DNA of 64,000 nucleotides. Origin: Neptuniibacter pectenicola (GTDB taxonomy: Bacteria > Pseudomonadota > Gammaproteobacteria > Pseudomonadales > Balneatricaceae). The stretch covers positions 31,789 through 95,788 of the forward strand of contig NZ_LUTS01000011.1 in assembly GCF_001597735.1 (NCBI RefSeq). The letters run 5' to 3'. The position numbers were made by a program, and so were the translations under genes. The notes under the pieces were generated by a model. The model was not told where the DNA came from. It saw nothing but the letters and a program-made list of their open reading frames with translations, and did no database searches. Shown one piece after another: positions 60,647-64,000 of the stretch (positions within the stretch are counted from its first letter, which is position 1; every line of letters begins with the position of its first letter).

Positions 60647-62539
60647 ATGTCCTATCAGGCAGAGTATTCAAAATCTATCAATACACCGGATGTTTTCTGG
60701 GCTGAAAAAGCTCAAGATCTAGCATGGTATAAGCAGCCAGAAAAAATTCTTTCTAAAGATGAGAATGGAATCGATCGCTGGTTTGCGGATGGCGAGCTTA
60801 ATACCGCGTATCTTGCTTTGGATTACCATGTAGAAAATGGTCGCGGAGACAATATTGCGATTATTTATGATTCACCCGTAACTGGTCAGAAACGTAAAAT
60901 CTCGTACTCAGCGTTACGCGATGAGGTGGCTAAGTTTGCAGGCGTACTTAAATCTCAAGGTGTAGAGAAAGGCGATCGCGTTGTTATTTATATGCCGATG
61001 GTGCCTGAAGCATTAGTCGCTATGTTGGCTGTCGCTCGTTTAGGGGCAATTCATTCTGTTGTGTTTGGTGGTTTTGCGCCCCATGAGCTAGCTGTACGTA
61101 TTGATGATGCCGAACCAAAAGTTATTGTGTCTGCATCATGCGGTATTGAGATTTCTAAAGTTATTGAATACAAGCCGATGCTGGATCAGGCGATTGAGAA
61201 ATCGGCCTATAAACCATCAGCTTGTATTATATTGCAGCGCCCAGAAGCTAAAGCAACCATGATTGAAGGGCGAGACATTGATTGGAGCGAAGCTGCCGCT
61301 CATGCTGAGCCTGCAGATTGTGTACCGGTTAAAGGTACCGACCCGCTTTATATTTTGTATACATCAGGTACAACCGGTAAGCCTAAAGGGGTTGTGCGTG
61401 ATAACGGTGGCCATGCTGTTGCCATGAAATATTCCATGAAATCGATTTATAACGTAGAAGCCGGCGATGTTTTCTGGGCTGCGTCTGATGTGGGTTGGGT
61501 CGTTGGTCATTCCTATATTGTTTACGGGCCGCTTTTAGCGGGTTGTACAACTATTGTTTATGAAGGTAAGCCGGTACGGACACCAGATGCAGGTGCATTT
61601 TGGCGTGTTTGTGAAGAGTATGATGTTAAGGTTTTATTCTCAGCACCAACGGCGTTCCGTGCTATTAAAAAAGAAGACCCAGAAGGCAAGTTGCTTGCTA
61701 ACTATGATCTGTCTAACCTCCGGACCATTTTCATGGCCGGTGAGCGTTTAGATCCGCCTACCTATCATTGGACAATGGATGTGACAGGTAAGCCTGTTAT
61801 CGATCACTGGTGGCAGACTGAAACCGGTTGGGCGATCTGTGGCAATATGACAGGTATCGAAACACTTCCACCTAAAGCCGGTTCCGCAACCGTTCCTATT
61901 TCTGGTTTTAATGTTCAAATTCTAGATCCTGATGGTAATGAGTTGTCCGCGGGTGAGCAGGGTGCGATTGCGCTTAAGCTACCACTACCGCCAAGCTGTT
62001 TACCAACGGTTTGGGGTGATTATGAGCGTTTCCGTACCGGATATTTAACAGATTATCCTGGTTATTATTGTTCAGGTGATGGCGGCTATAAGGATGAAGA
62101 TGGTTATGTCTTCATCATGGGACGTACCGATGATGTGATCAATGTTGCAGGTCATCGTTTATCGACAGGTGAGATGGAAGAGATTGTTGCTGGTCACCCA
62201 GCGGTAGCTGAATGTGCGGTGATTGGTATCAATGACCCCTTAAAAGGGCAGCAGCCTATCGGTTTTGTCCTGCTGAAAAACGGGATTGATATTGACGGTA
62301 AACAGTTGGAATCTGAGCTTGTTGCGCTGGTACGTAAAGAGATTGGTGCGGTTGCTTGCTTTAAGCGTGCAGTTGTTGTCGATCGCTTACCGAAAACACG
62401 GTCTGGGAAAATTTTACGTAAGTTGATGCGTCAAATTGCAGATGGTCAGGATTACACTGTGCCTTCAACCATTGACGACCCTGTCAGTTTATCTGTGATC
62501 GAAGATGTTATGTCCAAAAATGGGCTGATATCTGAGTAA
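60647..62539 (+). CDS. prpE: Propionyl-CoA synthetase
   Basis: A 630-residue AMP-forming acyl-CoA synthetase. Motifs: LYILYTSGTTGKPKGVVRDNGGHAVA (ATP/AMP loop), DVGWVVGHSYIVYGPLLAG, WWQTETGW, and the C-terminal PKTRSGKILRK with the acetylatable Lys. The length and the motif spelling fit PrpE rather than Acs (about 650). It would activate propionate, possibly including that derived from methylated phenols via propanal. Single gene between terminators. Confidence 0.9.
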   Translation: MSYQAEYSKSINTPDVFWAEKAQDLAWYKQPEKILSKDENGIDRWFADGELNTAYLALDYHVENGRGDNIAIIYDSPVTGQKRKISYSALRDEVAKFAGVLKSQGVEKGDRVVIYMPMVPEALVAMLAVARLGAIHSVVFGGFAPHELAVRIDDAEPKVIVSASCGIEISKVIEYKPMLDQAIEKSAYKPSACIILQRPEAKATMIEGRDIDWSEAAAHAEPADCVPVKGTDPLYILYTSGTTGKPKGVVRDNGGHAVAMKYSMKSIYNVEAGDVFWAASDVGWVVGHSYIVYGPLLAGCTTIVYEGKPVRTPDAGAFWRVCEEYDVKVLFSAPTAFRAIKKEDPEGKLLANYDLSNLRTIFMAGERLDPPTYHWTMDVTGKPVIDHWWQTETGWAICGNMTGIETLPPKAGSATVPISGFNVQILDPDGNELSAGEQGAIALKLPLPPSCLPTVWGDYERFRTGYLTDYPGYYCSGDGGYKDEDGYVFIMGRTDDVINVAGHRLSTGEMEEIVAGHPAVAECAVIGINDPLKGQQPIGFVLLKNGIDIDGKQLESELVALVRKEIGAVACFKRAVVVDRLPKTRSGKILRKLMRQIADGQDYTVPSTIDDPVSLSVIEDVMSKNGLISE

Positions 62540-62573
62540 TGGTTTAACAGTGTAGTACCCTTAGTTCTGTTCA

Positions 62574-62597
62574 GGCGATCCTCGGATCGCCTTTTTT
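62574..62597 (+). terminator. Rho-independent terminator after prpE
   Basis: GGCGATCC-TC-GGATCGCC is a perfect 8-bp stem directly followed by T residues. It slightly overlaps the end of the convergent SDR gene. Confidence 0.9.
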
Positions 62598-63444
62598 ATT
62601 TGTTCTCACTATTGGATATTTTGTTGAGTACCCAATCGAGTCCTCGGGTAGAGAGCAGTCTACGTAATACCGCGAATAGCTTAGTGGGGAAGGTGACATA
62701 ATAGCGGGCTTTTGGATGGCGGCTTTCAAGCGCGTGCTTTAAGGCGTTATAAACAGCCTCAGGTCCTAAGGTGAAGGTGTCGTTTTTCTGTTTTGCGTTT
62801 GTGTTGGCGAGCCGTTTTTGTACTGCAATATAGGTGTTTTTGTGCGCGCTGGTTTCAATGTCGATATTGGCATTAAAGGCTTTATGGGCATTCTTCCTGA
62901 AGTCGCTTTCTATGGGGCCGGGTTCAATGAGGCTTACCTTTATCGGTGTATCAGACAGTTCTTGTCGAAGCGTATCGGTTAATCCTTCTAATGCAAACTT
63001 AGACGCATTGTATGCGCCGCGGTACTTCATGGTGATGAGCCCTAGAACCGAGCTGTTTTGGATGATTCGCCCATGCCCTTGTTTTCGCATTAGCTTAATT
63101 ACTTTACAGGTCAGTTCGTGGGTGCCAAATAGGTTGGTTTCAAACTGCTGGCGTAATGTCTGTCGGGATAGATCCTCAACGGCACCAGGCTGCCCATAGG
63201 CACCATTATTAAAGAGGGCGTCAAGCTGCCCATTTGTTTGTTCGAGCAGCCAGGTCAGGGCATCATCAATTGACTGGCTATCCGTCAGATCGAGTCGTGT
63301 ACTTTGCAGCCCCTCATTTAGTAAACGCTCCACATCTTTCTGCTGACGAGCCGTAGCAAATACTTGATAGCCCTCTGCCTGTAGGGCTTTTGCGCAATAA
63401 TAACCGATACCTGATGAGCAGCCTGTAATAAGAATAGAGGGCAT
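62596..63444 (-). CDS. SDR family oxidoreductase
   Basis: A 282-residue classical SDR. TGCSSGIGYYCAKAL at residue 7, NNGAYGQPG near 80, catalytic Ser in NSSVLG and Y-N-A-S-K near 150, EPGPIESDF after it. The C-terminal ARYYVTFPTKLFAVLRRLLSTRGLDWVLNK suggests membrane association, as in the SDR at 41057-41836. Substrate unknown; divergent from pqqA. Confidence 0.88.
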   Translation of the reverse strand: MPSILITGCSSGIGYYCAKALQAEGYQVFATARQQKDVERLLNEGLQSTRLDLTDSQSIDDALTWLLEQTNGQLDALFNNGAYGQPGAVEDLSRQTLRQQFETNLFGTHELTCKVIKLMRKQGHGRIIQNSSVLGLITMKYRGAYNASKFALEGLTDTLRQELSDTPIKVSLIEPGPIESDFRKNAHKAFNANIDIETSAHKNTYIAVQKRLANTNAKQKNDTFTLGPEAVYNALKHALESRHPKARYYVTFPTKLFAVLRRLLSTRGLDWVLNKISNSENK

Positions 63445-63689
63445 TGCATGGCCTTTTGTTGTTGAGTTGTATTGAGGGGCGAAGGTGTAGCGTTATTCCC
63501 GTAAACGTTATCACATTGATATAATATTCATTCAAGACTATAGTTAACTAATGGAATGGATGACAGGTACCCCATTCAAACGAAATGAGGTGTTTTTTAA
63601 TTCCAAAGTACCATATCTGATAAGGGGCAGCCTTCTTATTATGTTTATGGTATATACCTTTAAATAACAAAAAACAGAGGATAAGCATT

Positions 63690-63761
63690 ATGTGGACTAA
63701 GCCAGCTTACACGGATCTTCGTATCGGTTTTGAAGTAACAATGTACTTCGCAAATCGTTAA
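63690..63761 (+). CDS. pqqA: PQQ precursor peptide PqqA
   Basis: A 23-residue peptide ([20 protein letters not shown]...), the ribosomally made precursor of pyrroloquinoline quinone. Glu15 and Tyr19 in E-V-T-M-Y are the residues cross-linked by PqqE with PqqD. Too short for automatic ORF lists. AGAGGATAAGC is the ribosome site. Followed by a hairpin and then pqqB, the usual operon order. It should supply the cofactor of the dehydrogenase at 8875-10623. Confidence 0.95.
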
Positions 63762-63784
63762 TAGAATATTCTATCTGCGATTCA

Positions 63785-63814
63785 AAATTACCCCGGCCTT
63801 TGTCGGGGTAATTT
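63785..63814 (+). terminator. Hairpin between pqqA and pqqB (attenuator-like)
   Basis: AAATTACCCCG and CGGGGTAATTT form a perfect 11-bp stem with an 8-base loop. Only a few T residues follow, so it probably gives partial termination or 3' protection, making pqqA mRNA more abundant than that of pqqB onward. Confidence 0.7.
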
Positions 63815-63927
63815 ATCTTGGAAGGACCCTAATCGCGTTCGCGATATCTTAAATGCTATCCACTAATTTTCCTGTTACGCTGCATCTTATTAAAACAGGA
63901 ATCTTACGACTATAAAGAAGAAAAATA

Positions 63928-64000
63928 ATGAAAGTACAAGTATTAGGCTCAGCTGCTGGCGGCGGTTTTCCTCAGTGGAACTGTAACTGTCGTAACTGTG
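63928..64000 (+). CDS. pqqB: PqqB, N-terminal part (cut by window edge)
   Basis: The first 24 codons read MKVQVLGSAAGGGFPQWNCN then CRNC, the typical start of PqqB, a metallo-beta-lactamase-fold oxygenase that hydroxylates a PQQ precursor. AAGAAGAAAAATA precedes the ATG. The rest of the gene and of the pqq operon lie beyond the window. Confidence 0.93.
   Translation, partial: MKVQVLGSAAGGGFPQWNCNCRNC

Noticed and set aside
1..64000. Insertion sequences, prophage, tRNA or rRNA genes
   Set aside because: No transposase, integrase, structural phage gene, tRNA cloverleaf or rRNA segment was noticed.

Overview
The window reads as chromosomal DNA of a marine gammaproteobacterium. The order lolC-lolD-comEC-exbB-exbD-lpxK-ycaR-kdsB-(LMW phosphatase)-murB at 50.8-60.3 kb is the arrangement known from Pseudomonas and relatives. 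The moderate GC content, the DUF2878/DUF3833 cluster and the pqqA/pqqB genes fit an Oceanospirillales-type organism (Neptunomonas/Marinobacterium-like). That placement is inference; no rRNA or tRNA gene is visible.

Layout. 1-8.3 kb is an accessory region of oxidoreductases and regulators. Several genes here are broken by in-frame stops or a frameshift: a lipoprotein, a carboxymuconolactone-decarboxylase-like gene, an SDR, and the start of a MerR-methyltransferase gene. It also holds a 12-bp tandem repeat array. 8.9-10.6 kb carries a secreted PQQ-dependent alcohol dehydrogenase. 10.7-14.8 kb holds an LLM flavin monooxygenase, a DUF336 protein and a DmpR/XylR-type sigma-54 activator in one leftward operon, followed by a rightward LysR gene.

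14.8-30.3 kb is a complete phenol degradation locus. The leftward meta-cleavage operon is dmpQ-B-C-D-E-F-G-H-(membrane ABM protein)-dmpI. A second DmpR-type regulator lies between it and the rightward multicomponent phenol hydroxylase operon dmpKLMNOP. Phenol is hydroxylated to catechol, cleaved by the 2,3-dioxygenase and channelled through both hydrolytic and oxalocrotonate branches to pyruvate and acetyl-CoA. Both operons have clear -24/-12 promoters preceded by tandem sites of the form CATTT(A/C)(A/G)TCA spaced 30-31 bp. A third -24/-12 promoter, again behind tandem related sites, precedes 30.5-37.0 kb: a YCF48-like lipoprotein, an RND transporter, a DUF1302 outer-membrane protein and a DUF1329 protein. 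This envelope module therefore looks like an unrecognised member of the phenol regulon and is the most interesting proposal here. A chemoreceptor gene follows.

39.5-42.3 kb is a five-gene cluster (DUF2878 with an amber codon, chalcone-isomerase-like, DUF3833, SDR, NTF2-like) of the type often linked to fatty-acid modification and ChrR-type stress control. 42.3-50.6 kb has cell-envelope genes (PLA2-like, amidase, a phosphate-binding/OmpA fusion, DUF4124, DUF882 peptidase, L,D-transpeptidase) and a PilZ-Tus-membrane protein operon. 50.8-60.3 kb is the conserved envelope block. 60.6-64 kb holds propionyl-CoA synthetase, an SDR and the start of the PQQ biosynthesis operon, which would supply the cofactor of the dehydrogenase at 8.9 kb. 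Start sites, promoters and repeats were read by eye; homology statements rest on recalled family motifs, not on database searches.
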